Positions 38,260-48,130 of a stretch of DNA of 64,000 nucleotides are shown piece by piece. Under the pieces are notes generated by a model that was not told where the DNA came from, ran no database searches, and worked only from the letters and a program-made list of their open reading frames with translations. Both the position numbers and the translations under genes were made by a program. Numbering within the stretch: the first letter of the stretch is position 1; each line of letters begins with the position of its first letter. This DNA is from Lysobacter sp. (GTDB taxonomy: Bacteria; Pseudomonadota; Gammaproteobacteria; Xanthomonadales; Xanthomonadaceae), in assembly GCA_008015835.1 (NCBI GenBank), contig SSGH01000003.1:1-64000 (forward strand), read 5' to 3'.

Positions 38260-39488
38260 CAGACGCATTCCTCCGGAAGCGGGGTGGGGGCGAAACGCGG
38301 CAACGGCGCAGGCGATGCGAGCGAGGCGATCGTCGGCATCGTGGGAATAGCCGAAATGTCGCTAGGTGCGCTATCGGCGCGCGCACGCGACGCGGCGCGC
38401 GTCGGCGCTCGCGCGGTCGTGCGCGGCGCGATGCCTTCGGCGCGCGTTGCCGTGGGCGATACGGTTTGCGTTGCGCTTGCGAATGTCGGAGCGGCGGCCT
38501 CGTCTTTCGTGCGGCGGCGGGGTTTGCGCGGCGGGCGCGGACGCACGTCGGCCAACAGGCCCGCCAGCACGGTCGCGTCGATATTGCCGCCGGAGACCAC
38601 CGCGCATTTGCGCTTGCCGGCGACGCGACGGCCCGCGGCCAGCGCCAGCGCGCCCGCGCCCTCGGCGATGACGTGTTCTTCCAGCGCCAAGCGCACCAAG
38701 GTCTCGCGCAGCTCCGCTTCGCGCACGATCACGATGTCGTCGAGCAAGCGGCCGAGAATGTCGCGGGTCAATTCGCCGGCCTGTTTGACGCGCACGCCGT
38801 CGGCCAGCGTGTCGGCCGGCGCGATGCGCTCTACGCCGTTGCGCAGCGTTTGCGCCATCGCATCGACGTGTTCGACCTGCGCGCCGACGATGCGCACGCC
38901 CTGCGATTTCAGCGCCAACGCGACGCCCGCGGCCAAGCCGCCGCCGCCGATCGGCACGATCATCACGTCCGGCGACATCGCCGCCGCTTCCAGTCCCACC
39001 GTGCCTTGGCCGGCGATCACGTCGGCGTCGTCGAACGCGGGCAGGAAGCGGTAGCCGTTGCGCTCGGCCAACTGCATCGCGAACGTGCGCGCTTCGTCGA
39101 AGCTGTCGCCGTGCAGACGCACGGTGGCGCCCCAGTGCGCGACGCCCGCGATTTTCGTCTGCGGCGCGCCGTGCGGCATCACCGCGATCGCCTGTACGCC
39201 CAGGCGATACGCCGCCCAGGCCAGGCCTTGCGCGTGATTGCCGGCGGAGGCCGCGATCACCGGGCGGTCGTCGCCGCGTTCGCGCGCGGCGAGCAGCGCA
39301 TTCAACGCGCCGCGCACTTTGTACGAACCGGTGCGCTGCAGGTTCTCCAGCTTCAACCAGCAGCCGAAACGTTCCGCGTAATGCAGCGGCGTCTGCGGTA
39401 GGTAGCGACGCAGGCGCGCCTGCGCGGCGAGGATGTCGGCGGCACCGACCTGCGCGATACGAACGGCGCGGGCGACATCGGTCTCCAT
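38259..39488 (-). CDS. ilvA: Threonine ammonia-lyase (dehydratase) with low-complexity C-terminal tail
   Basis: A 409-residue PLP enzyme that deaminates threonine to 2-oxobutanoate, the entry to isoleucine. The PLP lysine is in [12 protein letters not shown] and the phosphate loop is [13 protein letters not shown]. The C-terminal ACT domains of biosynthetic IlvA are missing, so the core resembles the short catabolic type, yet the position inside the ilv operon implies a biosynthetic role. After residue about 315 there is a 94-residue Ala/Pro/Thr/Ser/Arg-rich tail without domain features. The start at 39488 lies two bases after the ilvE stop. Confidence 0.9.
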   Translation of the reverse strand: METDVARAVRIAQVGAADILAAQARLRRYLPQTPLHYAERFGCWLKLENLQRTGSYKVRGALNALLAARERGDDRPVIAASAGNHAQGLAWAAYRLGVQAIAVMPHGAPQTKIAGVAHWGATVRLHGDSFDEARTFAMQLAERNGYRFLPAFDDADVIAGQGTVGLEAAAMSPDVMIVPIGGGGLAAGVALALKSQGVRIVGAQVEHVDAMAQTLRNGVERIAPADTLADGVRVKQAGELTRDILGRLLDDIVIVREAELRETLVRLALEEHVIAEGAGALALAAGRRVAGKRKCAVVSGGNIDATVLAGLLADVRPRPPRKPRRRTKDEAAAPTFASATQTVSPTATRAEGIAPRTTARAPTRAASRARADSAPSDISAIPTMPTIASLASPAPLPRFAPTPLPEECV

Positions 39489-39490
39489 GG

Positions 39491-40435
39491 TCAGACGACG
39501 CTCAGCCACGCGTCGGCGTGGCGCGTACCGCCGCGCACCGCTTGCGCATACAGCGCCGCGATTTCGCGCGTCTTCGGATTGTCGCCGTAGCGGCGTTCGC
39601 CGGCCCCGGCGTTGCCGGCGTCGATTTCGCTGATCGGCGCGACTTCGGCGGCGGTGCCGCAGGCGAACACTTCGTCGGCGTCCAGCAATTCCTGCAGGCT
39701 CGCCGGGCGCGAGGTCGCGCCGGTCAACGCGATCAATGTGTCGCGGGTGATGCCCGGCAGCGCGTCGCGATGCTCGACCGCCACCACCGCGCCGTCGCGC
39801 ACGAAAAACAAATTGGCGCCGGTGCATTCCACCGCGTCGCCGACATCGTCGACGAACATCGCTTCGTCGCTGCCGCGGGCTTTGGCTTCGCGCTTGGCGA
39901 GAATCGAATTCACGTACGCGCCGCAGAGTTTCAGCGGCGGCAGCGAGGAGGCCGGATTGCGACGCCAGCTCGACACCGACACGCGCGTGCGATTGCCGCC
40001 CAGATGCAGATTGGTCGCGGAGGTCGCCACCATCAGATGCTGCGGATGGCCGGCCACGTCCAAACCGAAACTGCCCGCGCCGTACCAGGCCAGCGGCCGG
40101 ATGTAAGCGTCGCCCAAACGGTTCGCGCGCAGCGTGTTCAGCACGGCCTCCGTCGCGACCGCGACATCGAACTGCATGCCCAACAGCTCCGCGCCCTTGC
40201 GCATGCGCTCCAAGTGCTCGGGCAGACGGAACACCGCCGGGCCGCGCGGCGTGGCATAGGCGCGGATGCCCTCGAACACGCCGCTGCCGTAATGCAGCGC
40301 GTGCGAATTCAAGGCCGCGTGCAAACCGCCCGCGTCGATCAGCTCGCCGTCGAACCAGAGTTTCGGAACGTCGGCGACGGGCGCTTCGCGTTCGATCGCG
40401 GGCGCGCGTTCGGCCACGGCCTCGTTCAATTGCAT
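39491..40435 (-). CDS. ilvE: Branched-chain amino acid aminotransferase
   Basis: A 314-residue fold-type IV PLP aminotransferase for the last step of Val, Leu and Ile synthesis. Motifs are WFDGELIDAGGLHAALNSH, HYGSGVFEGIRAY, the PLP lysine in PPLKLCGAYVNS and a C-terminal EVFACGTAAEVAPI. It overlaps the ACT-domain gene ilvM by ten bases and precedes ilvA by two. Confidence 0.95.
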   Translation of the reverse strand: MQLNEAVAERAPAIEREAPVADVPKLWFDGELIDAGGLHAALNSHALHYGSGVFEGIRAYATPRGPAVFRLPEHLERMRKGAELLGMQFDVAVATEAVLNTLRANRLGDAYIRPLAWYGAGSFGLDVAGHPQHLMVATSATNLHLGGNRTRVSVSSWRRNPASSLPPLKLCGAYVNSILAKREAKARGSDEAMFVDDVGDAVECTGANLFFVRDGAVVAVEHRDALPGITRDTLIALTGATSRPASLQELLDADEVFACGTAAEVAPISEIDAGNAGAGERRYGDNPKTREIAALYAQAVRGGTRHADAWLSVV

Positions 40436-40662
40436 GGCTGCACCTGCACGTCGAGACAGTCGTAGAGTTTCGCGAGCTGTTGCTGCAGCGAATCGACGGC
40501 GCGTTCGCCCTCGACGGTCATCTGCAGATGCCAGCGGTCGCCTTCGGCGCGCGCTTCGCCTTCGACGGCGAGCGGGCGAAAGCCGCGACGTTCGGCGGTG
40601 CCGAGCACACGGGACAGCGCGCCTTCGGCTTGGCGCAGGGTCAGATCGAGTCGATAGCGCAT
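40426..40662 (-). CDS. ilvM: ACT-domain acetolactate synthase small subunit (IlvM-like)
   Basis: A 78-residue protein made of one ACT domain (MRYRLDLTLRQAEGALSRVL at the start, LQQQLAKLYDCLDVQV at the end), the size of IlvM regulatory subunits. It should bind IlvG and control acetolactate synthase activity. GAGG sits nine bases before the ATG at 40662, whereas the alternative ATG at 40671 directly abuts it, so the shorter form is chosen. Confidence 0.88.
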   Translation of the reverse strand: MRYRLDLTLRQAEGALSRVLGTAERRGFRPLAVEGEARAEGDRWHLQMTVEGERAVDSLQQQLAKLYDCLDVQVQPCN

Positions 40663-40686
40663 GGGATGCATCCTCGTGGGGGAGGG

Positions 40687-42582
40687 TTAGGGAGACACGA
40701 AAGTGGTTTGCGGCGCGGCGTCCGCGGGCGTCGTCGCGGGCGACGCTGCGGGCGGTGCCGATGTCGCTGCGACGGACGCTGCGGCGGACGGCATCGCCGA
40801 CGACGCAGGCGTGGAGGCGGGCGCGGCGAGTTCGGCGTCGGCGCGCGTCGCGGGCGCGCGGGTCAAATCGGACAGCGACACCGCTTCGTCCGCGTCGACG
40901 CCCATCATCTCGGCGTTGTTGCGATTCGGCGGCACCAGCGGCCACACGTTCGCGGCTTGATCGATCGCCACGTGCAGCAGCGCCGGGCCGGGCATCGCCA
41001 GCAGGGTCTGCAGCGTGCTTTCGAGATCCGCGGCGCGCTCCAAGTGCAGCGCCGGCACGCCGAAAGCTTCCGACAACGCGCAGAAATCCGGGTTATCCGA
41101 CAGATCGATTTCCGAATAGCGGCGCTCGAAGAACAATTCCTGCCACTGCCGCACCATGCCCAACGCTTGGTTGTCGAGCAGCACGATCTTCACCGGCAAG
41201 CGATAGCGCGCCAGCGTGGCCAATTCCTGCACGTTCATCAGGAACGAGCCGTCGCCGCTGACGCAGATCACCTGGGCGTCGTTCGCGCCGCCGTCGGCGT
41301 GCGCCATCTGCGCGCCGATCGCCGCCGGCAGGCCGAAGCCCATCGCGCCCAGCGCGCCGCTGGTCAAATGCTTGCGCGGGTCGTCGAAGCGCCAGTGCTG
41401 CGCCACCCACATCTGATGCTGGCCCACGTCGCAGCTCACTACCGCGTTCGGCGCCAATTCCGACAAGCGCTTCAGCAGCGCAGGTGCGTACACCATCTCG
41501 CCCGGCGCGTCGTAGCGCGGCGCGCTGTCGTGTTTCGCCTGAATGCAGGCGTCGCGCCAGGCCAAGCGCGCAGCGCCGTGGCGGCCGTTCAAATGCGCGG
41601 CGGACGCCGCTTGCATGCGCTGCAGGCTGATCGACAGATCGCCGCGCACCGGCGCATCGGCGAAACGCAGTTTGCCGAGTTCGGCGGCGTCCAAATCCAA
41701 ATGCACCACACGCGCGTGCGGCGCGAATTCGGCCAGTTTTCCGGTGGCGCGGTCGTCGAAGCGCGCGCCCACGGCGAACAGCAGGTCGCAGTTCTGCACC
41801 GCAAGATTCGCGGCGCGCGCGCCGTGCATGCCGATCATGCCGAGATTCAGCGGATGATCGGCCGGCAGCGCGCCCAAGCCTTTCAGCGTCAGCACTGTCG
41901 GAATCTGCGTCGCGTCGACGAATTCGCGGAACGCGTCGATCGCGTCGCCCAGTGCGATGCCGCCGCCGCCGTAGATCACCGGGTTCTGCGCCAGCGCCAA
42001 CTGCGCCAGCGCCGCATGCAACGCCGCATCGCTCGCCGCTTCCGGCGCGTCGGCGACCGACGGCCGATACGGCGGCAAATGCGAGGCGTCGGCGATCTGC
42101 ACGTCTTTCGGCAGATCGATCAACACTGGGCCGGGACGGCCCGAACGCGCCAGACGGAACGCTTCGCTCACCACGCGCGGCAGATCGTCGACGCGGCGCG
42201 GCAGGAAGTTGTGCTTGACGATCGGCATGGTCATGCCGAACACGTCGAGTTCCTGGAACGCGTCGGTGCCCATCAGCGGCGTCGCCACTTGCCCGGTGAT
42301 GCAGACCATCGGCACCGAATCGAGCATCGCATCGGCGATGCCGGTGACGAGGTTGGACGCGCCCGGACCGGAGGTCGCGACGCACACGCCGACGCGTCCG
42401 GTGGCGCGCGCGTAACCGTTCGCGGCGAACGCGGCGCCTTGTTCGTGACGCACCAGCACGTGTTTGAGCGGCGAGGAGTGCAGCGCGTCGTAGAAGGGCA
42501 TGATCGCGCCGCCGGGATACCCGAACAGCGTGTCCACGCCTTCCGCGCGCAGCGCTTCGGCCAGCCAATGGGCTCCGTTCAT
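40687..42582 (-). CDS. ilvG: Acetolactate synthase large subunit with Ala/Pro-rich C-terminal extension
   Basis: A ThDP enzyme that makes acetolactate and acetohydroxybutyrate. The ThDP glutamate is in HEQGAAFAANGYARATG, the FAD region includes GARFDDRATGKLAEF, and the metal motif is CVSGDGSFLMNVQELATLAR. The 631-residue length exceeds the usual ~550-575: after NNAEMM (residue ~560) comes a 69-residue tail of Ala, Pro, Ser and Thr. Its ATG overlaps the ilvC stop by one base (TAATG), so the two genes are coupled. Confidence 0.95.
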   Translation of the reverse strand: MNGAHWLAEALRAEGVDTLFGYPGGAIMPFYDALHSSPLKHVLVRHEQGAAFAANGYARATGRVGVCVATSGPGASNLVTGIADAMLDSVPMVCITGQVATPLMGTDAFQELDVFGMTMPIVKHNFLPRRVDDLPRVVSEAFRLARSGRPGPVLIDLPKDVQIADASHLPPYRPSVADAPEAASDAALHAALAQLALAQNPVIYGGGGIALGDAIDAFREFVDATQIPTVLTLKGLGALPADHPLNLGMIGMHGARAANLAVQNCDLLFAVGARFDDRATGKLAEFAPHARVVHLDLDAAELGKLRFADAPVRGDLSISLQRMQAASAAHLNGRHGAARLAWRDACIQAKHDSAPRYDAPGEMVYAPALLKRLSELAPNAVVSCDVGQHQMWVAQHWRFDDPRKHLTSGALGAMGFGLPAAIGAQMAHADGGANDAQVICVSGDGSFLMNVQELATLARYRLPVKIVLLDNQALGMVRQWQELFFERRYSEIDLSDNPDFCALSEAFGVPALHLERAADLESTLQTLLAMPGPALLHVAIDQAANVWPLVPPNRNNAEMMGVDADEAVSLSDLTRAPATRADAELAAPASTPASSAMPSAAASVAATSAPPAASPATTPADAAPQTTFVSP

Positions 42583-43625
42583 TACGCAGTCTCGGCGATG
42601 GGGTTTCGTGCGGACGTCGGGGCCTCGGCTTTCGCTTCGGTCGGTTTCGCGGCGGGCGCGGCATTGCCTTGTTGCAGCCACTGCATCTTCGCGCGCAGTT
42701 CCTTGCCGACTTTTTCGATGGGGTGATCGAGATCGGCCTGTTGGAACTTCTTGTAGTTCGGCAGCCCAGCGTCGTACTCGGCGACCCAGCGTTGAATGAA
42801 GGTGCCGTCCTGGATTTCGCTCAGGATGTCTTTCATGCGCGCCTTGGTCTCGGCGTTGATCACGCGCGGACCGCTGACGAAATCGCCGTATTGCGCGGTT
42901 TCCGACACGAATTCCAGCATCCGGGTGATGCCGCCTTCGTAGAACAGATCGACGATGAGCTTCAGCTCGTGCAGCACTTCGTAGTAGGCGATTTCCGGCT
43001 GATAGCCGGCTTCCACCAGCGTTTCGAACCCGGCCTGCACCAGCGCGCTGGCGCCGCCGCACAGCACCGCTTGTTCGCCGAAGAGATCGGTTTCGGTCTC
43101 TTCCTTGAACGTGGTCTTGATCAGATTGGCGCGCGCGCCGCCGAGGCCCGCGGCGTAGGTCTTCGCCAGTTCCTCGGCGCGACCGCTGCGATCTTGATGG
43201 ATCGCATAGATGCAGGGCACGCCGCGGCCGATTTCGTATTCGCGACGCACCAGCGCGCCGGGGCCTTTCGGCGCGACCAGCACCACGTCGAGATCGGCGC
43301 GCGGCGCGATCATGCCGAAATGCACGTTCAAGCCGTGCGCGAACAACAGGCAGGCGCCCGGCTTCATGTTCGGCGCCAACACATCGGCGTACAGCTTCTT
43401 CTGCACCATGTCCGGCGTGAGCACCGCGACCAGATCGGCCTGCGCCGCCGCTTCGGCCGGCGATTTCACGGTGAAGCCGTCGGCCAGCGCTTTGACTTCG
43501 GTGGGGCCGCCGGGGCGCAGCCCGACGACGACATCGAAACCGGAGTCGCGCAGGTTCAGCGCGTGCGCGCGGCCTTGGCTGCCGTAACCGACGACGGCGA
43601 TTTGGGGTTTGGCGGAAGCGTTCAT
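42582..43625 (-). CDS. ilvC: Ketol-acid reductoisomerase
   Basis: A 347-residue class I KARI that isomerises and reduces acetolactate. The NADPH motif is [19 protein letters not shown], and the knotted helical domain contains [20 protein letters not shown] and [15 protein letters not shown]. About 25 residues of an Ala/Pro/Lys-rich tail close the protein (from [15 protein letters not shown]). It is separated from ilvD by about 200 bases containing a long inverted repeat. Confidence 0.96.
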   Translation of the reverse strand: MNASAKPQIAVVGYGSQGRAHALNLRDSGFDVVVGLRPGGPTEVKALADGFTVKSPAEAAAQADLVAVLTPDMVQKKLYADVLAPNMKPGACLLFAHGLNVHFGMIAPRADLDVVLVAPKGPGALVRREYEIGRGVPCIYAIHQDRSGRAEELAKTYAAGLGGARANLIKTTFKEETETDLFGEQAVLCGGASALVQAGFETLVEAGYQPEIAYYEVLHELKLIVDLFYEGGITRMLEFVSETAQYGDFVSGPRVINAETKARMKDILSEIQDGTFIQRWVAEYDAGLPNYKKFQQADLDHPIEKVGKELRAKMQWLQQGNAAPAAKPTEAKAEAPTSARNPIAETA

Positions 43626-43734
43626 GGGGTAGTCCGTGATGAGAGTTGAAGGGGAAGAATGCGTTCGAGAGAAAATCGGGCGAGATCGGGAGACGAGTCG
43701 GTGCGATGAGAGCGGGCGGTTCCGGAGGTTTTGC

Positions 43735-43821
43735 TGTCATCCCGAGCGAAGCGAGGGACCTGTTGTTCGTTGCGTATCGATACGTTCTAAAAGCAGGTTC
43801 CTCGCTTCGCTCGGGATGACA
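43735..43821. repeat. Long inverted repeat between ilvD and ilvC
   Basis: Two 28-base arms (43735-43762 and 43794-43821) are inverted complements at 27 of 28 positions, beginning TGTCATCCCGAGCGAAGCGA. The transcript would fold into a very stable hairpin with a ~31-base loop. Sequences of this GTCATCCCGAGCGAAGCGAGG type occur widely as dispersed repeats. It could act as a processing site or partial terminator in the ilv operon. Confidence 0.8.
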
Positions 43822-43824
43822 GGA

Positions 43825-45570
43825 CTAGGCGGGCACCGCGCGATCGATGTCGTCGCGCGCATCGGTGGTCAATGCGGCATCGATTCGCCGCGTATCGTCG
43901 AGCAAACCCGGCGAGGTCACCGCGCCTTGCGACGCGGAACGCACGTCGCGCGCGTATTTGGCGAGCACGCCGTGGCGTACCCGCGGCGCGATGCGCGCGG
44001 GCGTCCGCGAGGTCAGATCGGCGGCCACATCCAAGCGCCGCGCGTTGACGTCGATCGTGACCAGATCGCCGTCGCGCAATTTCGCGATCGGGCCGCCGTG
44101 CGCGGCTTCGGGCGACACGTGGCCGACCATGAAGCCGTGGGTGGCGCCGCTGAAACGACCGTCGGTGAGTAGGGCCACGTCGTTGCCGAGGCCCTGACCG
44201 ACCAGCGCGGCCGTCACCGCCAACATTTCGCGCATGCCGGGGCCGCCGGCCGGGCCTTCGAAGCGGATCACCACCACGTCGCCGGCCTGGATCTTGCGCG
44301 CTTGCACCGCGGCGAACGCGGCCTCTTCGCTGTCGAACACGCGCGCCGGGCCCGTGTGTTTCTCGCGGCCGTGGCCGGCGAGTTTCACGATGCAGCCTTC
44401 GGGCGCCAGATCGCCGTACAGAATCGAATAGCCGCCGCGCGGCTTGATCGGATCGCTGACCGGGCGCACGACATCCTGCGTCGGCGAGGTCGTCGCCGCG
44501 TTCGAGAGCCCCAAAAAACTTCGGCCGGCGACCGTGGGAATATCCTCGATCAGACCGGCCGTTTGCAGCGCCTGCGCCACCAATGCGGTGCCGCCTTGTT
44601 CGAACATTTCCGCCGCGGTATAGCGGCCGCCGGGCTTCAGATCGGCGATCACCGGCGTGTTCGCGCTGGCGGCTTCGAATTCTTCCAAATCGAATTTCAC
44701 GCCGGCCTCGTGCGCGATCGCCAGCAAATGCAGCGCGGCGTTCGTCGATCCCGCCGTCGCCGACACCGCGCGCGCGGCGTTGCGCAGCGCCGTCGGCGTG
44801 AGCAATTGCCGCGGCGTCGGGCCGCCGTCGGTCAGCAATTTCATCGCCAGCGCGCCGCAGCGCTCAGCGGCGTTCGCTTTTTCCGGGTGCACCGCCGGGA
44901 TGTCGTTGTCGCCCAGCGGCGATAGGCCGAGAAAGGTCAGCACCATCGCCATCGTGTTCGCGGTGAACTGGCCGCCGCAGGCGCCCGCGCCGGGGCAGGC
45001 CTTGCGTTCGATGTCGCCGAGTTCCGCGTCGTCGATTTTTCCGGCGGCGTGCGCGCCCACCGCCTCGAACACGTCCTGCACGGTGAGCGCGCGTTCGCCG
45101 CCGTCGCCGTGCTTCGACTTGCACTTGCCGGGCATGATCGTGCCGCCGTAGAGAATCACGCTGGGAATGTCCAAGCGCGCGGCCGCCATCGCCGCCGCGG
45201 GGATGGTCTTGTCGCAGCCCACCAGCAGCACCATCGCGTCGAGGCAATGACCGCTCACCGCGAGTTCGATCGAATCGGCGATGGTTTCGCGCGACGCCAG
45301 CGAAGCGCGCATGCCGTCGCTGCCCATGGCGATGCCGTCGGTCACGGCGATGGTGTTGAACTCGATCGGCGTACCGCCGGCCGCGGTCACGCCGCGGCGC
45401 ACGTCCTGCGCCAGATCGCGCAGGGTGATGTTGCAGGGCGACACGTCCGACCAGGTCGAGATCACCGCCACCAGCGGCTTGGCGATGGCCGCATCGTCCA
45501 GCCCCGTTGCGCGCAGCATGGCGCGGGCGGGAGCGCGGGCGGGGCCGGTTTTGATCGCGTCGCTGTGCAT
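43825..45570 (-). CDS. ilvD: Dihydroxy-acid dehydratase
   Basis: A 581-residue Fe-S enzyme of valine and isoleucine synthesis. Cluster cysteines are in [13 protein letters not shown] and [18 protein letters not shown], and the C-terminal [20 protein letters not shown] is typical. The ATG at 45570 starts [19 protein letters not shown]; the upstream extension overlaps the attenuator hairpin and is excluded. It is the first enzyme gene after the branched-chain leader peptide. Confidence 0.96.
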   Translation of the reverse strand: MHSDAIKTGPARAPARAMLRATGLDDAAIAKPLVAVISTWSDVSPCNITLRDLAQDVRRGVTAAGGTPIEFNTIAVTDGIAMGSDGMRASLASRETIADSIELAVSGHCLDAMVLLVGCDKTIPAAAMAAARLDIPSVILYGGTIMPGKCKSKHGDGGERALTVQDVFEAVGAHAAGKIDDAELGDIERKACPGAGACGGQFTANTMAMVLTFLGLSPLGDNDIPAVHPEKANAAERCGALAMKLLTDGGPTPRQLLTPTALRNAARAVSATAGSTNAALHLLAIAHEAGVKFDLEEFEAASANTPVIADLKPGGRYTAAEMFEQGGTALVAQALQTAGLIEDIPTVAGRSFLGLSNAATTSPTQDVVRPVSDPIKPRGGYSILYGDLAPEGCIVKLAGHGREKHTGPARVFDSEEAAFAAVQARKIQAGDVVVIRFEGPAGGPGMREMLAVTAALVGQGLGNDVALLTDGRFSGATHGFMVGHVSPEAAHGGPIAKLRDGDLVTIDVNARRLDVAADLTSRTPARIAPRVRHGVLAKYARDVRSASQGAVTSPGLLDDTRRIDAALTTDARDDIDRAVPA

Positions 45571-45618
45571 CTGAATCGGAATCCTTCGAACGGTTCGAAA
45601 AATGCCGAGCCCAGAATG

Positions 45619-45655
45619 CGAAACCCCCCGCACCTTTCGGATGCGGGGGGTTTCG
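45619..45655 (-). terminator. Attenuator hairpin of the ilv operon
   Basis: A perfect 14-bp GC-rich stem (45619-45632 with 45642-45655) with a 9-base loop lies between the leader peptide stop and ilvD. The U-rich part is only three bases inside the stem base, so termination may be weak. Its position after a Val/Leu/Ile-rich leader marks it as the attenuator. Confidence 0.7.
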
Positions 45656-45685
45656 TCTGAACCCGGGGTTGTGTGTCGCGCAACC

Positions 45686-45856
45686 CTATCCCGCACCTGT
45701 AGGCGTGGTAATAAGAACGACGACGACGAGAACGAGCGCGGCGAGCGCGGTGTGGAGCCACACGACCTCCGGCAGCGCGCGAGCGCGCAATGCGAGCGTC
45801 CGCGCCGCGGGATTCGCGGTGGCGTGGTGCGGGCGGTGGATGCTGCGCTGCGTCAT
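45686..45856 (-). CDS. ilvL: Branched-chain leader peptide of the ilv-leu operon
   Basis: A 56-residue frame starting [20 protein letters not shown] and ending [19 protein letters not shown]. The run of Leu, Val, Ile and Thr codons just before the stop is the hallmark of an ilv attenuation peptide, and a 14-bp terminator-like hairpin follows within 31 bases. No Shine-Dalgarno sequence is seen ahead of the ATG; a TTGACA box lies 32 bases upstream, so the mRNA may be nearly leaderless. Confidence 0.7.
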   Translation of the reverse strand: MTQRSIHRPHHATANPAARTLALRARALPEVVWLHTALAALVLVVVVLITTPTGAG

Positions 45857-46297
45857 GACCGAAGAGGACCATGCCTTTGCGGGGAATGTCAACCCCCCGT
45901 GGTCTGAAAATTCGTTATGAGGCATCGTGCGCCCGTTCCGAGTGGGCCGAATTCCTTTCGCGTCAATGCGATACGCCGGCCTCGAAGTCGGACTCCGACT
46001 TTCGTCGCAATGCGCATCGGCCTTCCAAGCCGTTGCGATGACCACGTATTCAGCGCGTCCGGTGCGCGGAGATCGGCCTTCGTCGCGGCCGGCGCATGCG
46101 ATCGGTCGTACGCAAATGCTTAGGCTCGCGCCGCCGATCGTCCGCTCGAGCGCGAGGCCGGGCGTGCCGAGCCGTCGGACGACCTCCGGCCCACCTCTCT
46201 CAGTCGCGCGCCCCCGTGACGCCCGCCGTCGGCGGGTCTAGACTCGGCCTGCGAGCGGGAGCCGACGCATTCGGCTCGGTGCGGTCGAGGGGCAGGA
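45857..46297. promoter_or_regulatory. Divergent region between ilv operon and redox cluster
   Basis: 441 bases without a supported gene. The ilv promoter is expected here: TTGACA is present on the minus strand at 45893-45888, but no good -10 box is 17 bases away. The promoter of the 46298 gene must also be here. No riboswitch or RNA gene was recognised. Confidence 0.45.
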
Positions 46298-48130
46298 ATG
46301 AAGCCGACGGATATCCGCAACCCGGACACGTTCCATCGAGTCGTCGATTGTCAGTGGGCTTGCCCGGCGCACACGCCGGTGCCCGAATACATTCGCCTGA
46401 TCGCCTCCGGGCGCTACGCCGACGCCTATATGGTGAATTGGCGCAGCAACGTGTTTCCCGGGATTCTGGGCCGCACCTGCGACCGCCCCTGCGAGCCGGC
46501 CTGCCGGCGCGGGCGGGTCGAGGAGAACAACGGCGCAGAGACCGCGAAGCCCGAGCCGGTCGCGATCTGCCGTCTCAAGCGCGTCGCCGCCGATTTCAAA
46601 GGCGATGTGTCCGCACGCATGCCCCAGCCCGCGGCGCAAAAGAACGGCAAGCGCGTCGCCTGCGTCGGCGCCGGCCCGTCCTCGCTGACGGTCGCGCGCG
46701 ATTTGGCGCCGCTGGGCTACGACGTCACCGTGTTCGAGGCCGATCCGAAAGCCGGCGGTTTCATGCGTACGCAGGTGCCTCGTTTCCGCTTGCCGGAATC
46801 GGTGATCGACGAGGAGACCGGTTACATCCTCGACCTCGGCGTCGAATTCGTCGGCAATCGCCGCATCGAATCGATGAAAGCGCTGCTGGCCGAAGGCTAC
46901 GACGCGATTTTCGTCGGCACCGGCGCGCCGCGCGGTCGCGATTTGGATATTCCCGGCCGTCAGGAAGCCGCGGCGCAAATCCACGTCGGCCTGGATTGGC
47001 TGGCGAACGTGTATTTCGGCCACATCACGAACGTCGGTAAGCGCATTCTGGTGCTCGGCGGCGGCAACACCGCGATGGACTGCTGCCGCTCCGCGCGCCG
47101 CCTCGGCGGCGAAGACGTCAAAGTGATCGTGCGTTCCGGCTTCGACGAAATGAAAGCCAGCCCGTGGGAAAAAGAGGACGCGATGCACGAAGGCATCCCG
47201 ATTCTCGATTTCCGCGTGCCCAAGGCGTTCGTGCACGCCAGCGGCCGCTTGACCGGCATGACCTTCGAAAAAGTGCGCGCCGTGTACGACGACACAGGCA
47301 AGCGCTCGCTGGTGCCGACCGGCGAAGAGGACGAATTCTTCCCCTGCGACGAAGTGCTGATCGCAGTGGGCCAGGAAAACGCGTTCCCGTGGATCGAGCG
47401 CGACCTCGGCATCGATTTCGACCGCTGGGGTATGCCGGTGGTGGATACGGTCACGCATCAATCGACCCTGCCGAACGTGCTGTTCGGCGGCGACGCGGCG
47501 TTCGGGCCGAAAAATATCATCTGGGCGGTGGCGCACGGCCACGCCGCGGCGGTCAGCATCGACAAGTTGCTGCACGGCGAAGACACGACCGAGCGCCCCA
47601 CGCCGGACGTGACGTTGATGTCGCAGAAGATGGGCATCCACGAGTGGAGCTACGACAACGCGGTCTCGCCGGACGAGCGCTATGCGGTGCCGTGGTCGGA
47701 GGCCGCCAAGAAACTCGACAGCATCAGCGTCGAGGTGGAATTGGGCTTCGATGCAGCGACCGCGTGGAAAGAAACCCAGCGTTGTTTGAACTGCGACGTA
47801 CAGACGGTGTTCGCGAAAGATAAATGCATCGAATGCGATGCCTGCGTGGATATTTGCCCGACCGATTGCATCACCTTCACCGCGAACGCCGAAGAAGACG
47901 ATCTGCGCAAGCGCTTGACCGCGCCCGCGCTCAACGCCGAGCAGCCACTGTACGTGTCCGAACCGCTGAAGACGCTGCGGGTGATGGTGAAGGACGAAGA
48001 CGTGTGTCTGCATTGCGGCTTGTGCGCCGAACGCTGCCCGACCGGCGCGTGGGATATGCAGAAATTCCTATTGCAACAAACCCAGGCGGGGTCGCAGTGC
48101 CGCAGTCATCAGAAGAGGGAGGCGGCATGA
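46298..48130 (+). CDS. GltD-like NAD(P)-binding flavoprotein with four iron-sulfur motifs
   Basis: A 610-residue electron-transfer flavoprotein resembling the small subunit of glutamate synthase / DPYD N-terminal half. The N-terminal Fer4_20 cysteines (CQWACPAHTPVPEY and CDRPCEPACRR) are followed by an FAD fold (VGAGPSSLTVARDLAPLGY), a NAD(P) fold (LGGGNTAMDCCRSARRLGG), and two C-terminal ferredoxin-type 4Fe-4S motifs (CIECDACVDICPTDC and CLHCGLCAERCPTG). It should carry electrons between NAD(P)H and ferredoxin or the oxoacid oxidoreductase encoded next, whose start overlaps its stop (ATGA). Confidence 0.88.
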   Translation: MKPTDIRNPDTFHRVVDCQWACPAHTPVPEYIRLIASGRYADAYMVNWRSNVFPGILGRTCDRPCEPACRRGRVEENNGAETAKPEPVAICRLKRVAADFKGDVSARMPQPAAQKNGKRVACVGAGPSSLTVARDLAPLGYDVTVFEADPKAGGFMRTQVPRFRLPESVIDEETGYILDLGVEFVGNRRIESMKALLAEGYDAIFVGTGAPRGRDLDIPGRQEAAAQIHVGLDWLANVYFGHITNVGKRILVLGGGNTAMDCCRSARRLGGEDVKVIVRSGFDEMKASPWEKEDAMHEGIPILDFRVPKAFVHASGRLTGMTFEKVRAVYDDTGKRSLVPTGEEDEFFPCDEVLIAVGQENAFPWIERDLGIDFDRWGMPVVDTVTHQSTLPNVLFGGDAAFGPKNIIWAVAHGHAAAVSIDKLLHGEDTTERPTPDVTLMSQKMGIHEWSYDNAVSPDERYAVPWSEAAKKLDSISVEVELGFDAATAWKETQRCLNCDVQTVFAKDKCIECDACVDICPTDCITFTANAEEDDLRKRLTAPALNAEQPLYVSEPLKTLRVMVKDEDVCLHCGLCAERCPTGAWDMQKFLLQQTQAGSQCRSHQKREAA

